DNA of 5,194 nucleotides from JBBKWG01 sp037968835 (GTDB lineage: Bacteria > Pseudomonadota > Alphaproteobacteria > Rhodobacterales > Rhodobacteraceae), in the NCBI GenBank assembly GCA_037968835.1, contig JBBKWG010000190.1, positions 1-5,194 on the forward strand, given 5' to 3'. A program made the position numbers and the translations under genes. This document shows, piece after piece, positions 4,943-5,194 of the stretch (within the stretch, counting starts at the first letter, position 1; each line of letters opens with the position of its first letter). Under the pieces are notes generated by a model. The model ran no database searches and had not been told where the DNA came from. It saw nothing but the letters and a program-made list of their open reading frames with translations.

Positions 4943-5194
4943 TCAAGCGCCAGCTTCGGCAAGCGACGACGAACCGACAATCTCCCGACCATGCCGCAAA
5001 ACCTCGTCAATCAGAAGGTCCAGATCCTCCCGCCGGGTGCGGTGATTGTTGATCGCGACCCGCAAACAATGCTTCCCCGCCACCGTGGTGTCCGATGGTA
5101 CAGCCACGCCGGACTCCTGAATGCGCAACATGATCTCGGAGTTCAGCGCCTTCAGCTCGTCCTCGTCACCAATCTTATCGCGAAACCGGAAGCA
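4943..5194 (-). CDS. Group II PLP-dependent decarboxylase, C-terminal part (partial)
   Basis: The last 83 residues of a gene that enters from beyond the right edge of the window. Reading back from the edge, the translation begins CFRFRDK, continues through LNSEIMLRIQESGVAVPSDT and ends LIDEVLRHGREIVGSSSLAEAGA. The CFR(F/Y) strand, the L-N-x-x-I-x-x-x-I-x-x-S-G segment, the G-K-x-x-L-R-V-A-I-N-N-H-R-T stretch and the following E-D-L-D-x-L helix are typical of the C-terminal domain of aromatic amino acid / glutamate / diaminobutyrate-type decarboxylases (Pfam PF00282 family). The PLP lysine and active-site His lie outside the window, so the substrate cannot be judged. The internal ATG at 5131 is not the start, because the conserved reading continues upstream without interruption. 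The TGA stop faces the end of dnaE2 across a 76-bp gap; no functional link to dnaE2 is evident. Confidence 0.87.
   Translation of the reverse strand, partial: CFRFRDKIGDEDELKALNSEIMLRIQESGVAVPSDTTVAGKHCLRVAINNHRTRREDLDLLIDEVLRHGREIVGSSSLAEAGA

Overview
The window is GC-rich, densely coded DNA that reads as an alphaproteobacterium, probably of the Rhodobacter/Roseobacter group. This rests on an error-prone DnaE2 (ImuC) polymerase of alphaproteobacterial type, a GAAC-N7-GAAC-like SOS operator next to it, GC-biased codon usage throughout, and ATGA stop/start overlaps. The assignment is inference, because no rRNA or other phylogenetic marker is present.

Layout. (1) Positions 1-868, plus strand: the last few codons of a possible upstream gene, then a DoxX-family membrane protein (21-395), then a small secreted protein with six cysteines (392-868). 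These are joined by ATGA overlaps and look like the tail of one operon. (2) Positions 865-1527, minus strand: a divergent relative of 3-methyladenine DNA glycosylase I (Tag). It converges on the secreted-protein gene, and the two share a palindromic CTAG that contains both stop codons. (3) Positions 1528-1743: a 216-bp divergent intergenic region holding a likely LexA operator, a 9-bp direct repeat and an AT-rich hairpin. (4) Positions 1744-4866, plus strand: dnaE2/imuC, with an intact polymerase catalytic core but apparently without the usual C-terminal OB-fold domain, and with no imuA or imuB beside it. (5) Positions 4867-4942: a short convergent gap with no clear terminator. (6) Positions 4943-5194, minus strand: the C-terminal 83 residues of a group II PLP-dependent decarboxylase, cut by the window edge.

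How the genes work together. The centre of the window is a divergent pair of DNA-damage genes: a base-excision glycosylase-like protein and a translesion polymerase, both reading out of a region with a probable SOS box. Alkylation repair and damage tolerance may therefore be co-regulated. The DoxX/secreted-protein pair is a separate envelope-related unit, and the decarboxylase belongs to an unrelated neighbour. I see no mobile element, CRISPR array, tRNA or rRNA. The points most worth checking are the shortened, orphan DnaE2, the Tag-like protein that has lost the zinc ligands and the base-recognition glutamate of classical Tag, and the small Cys-rich secreted protein.
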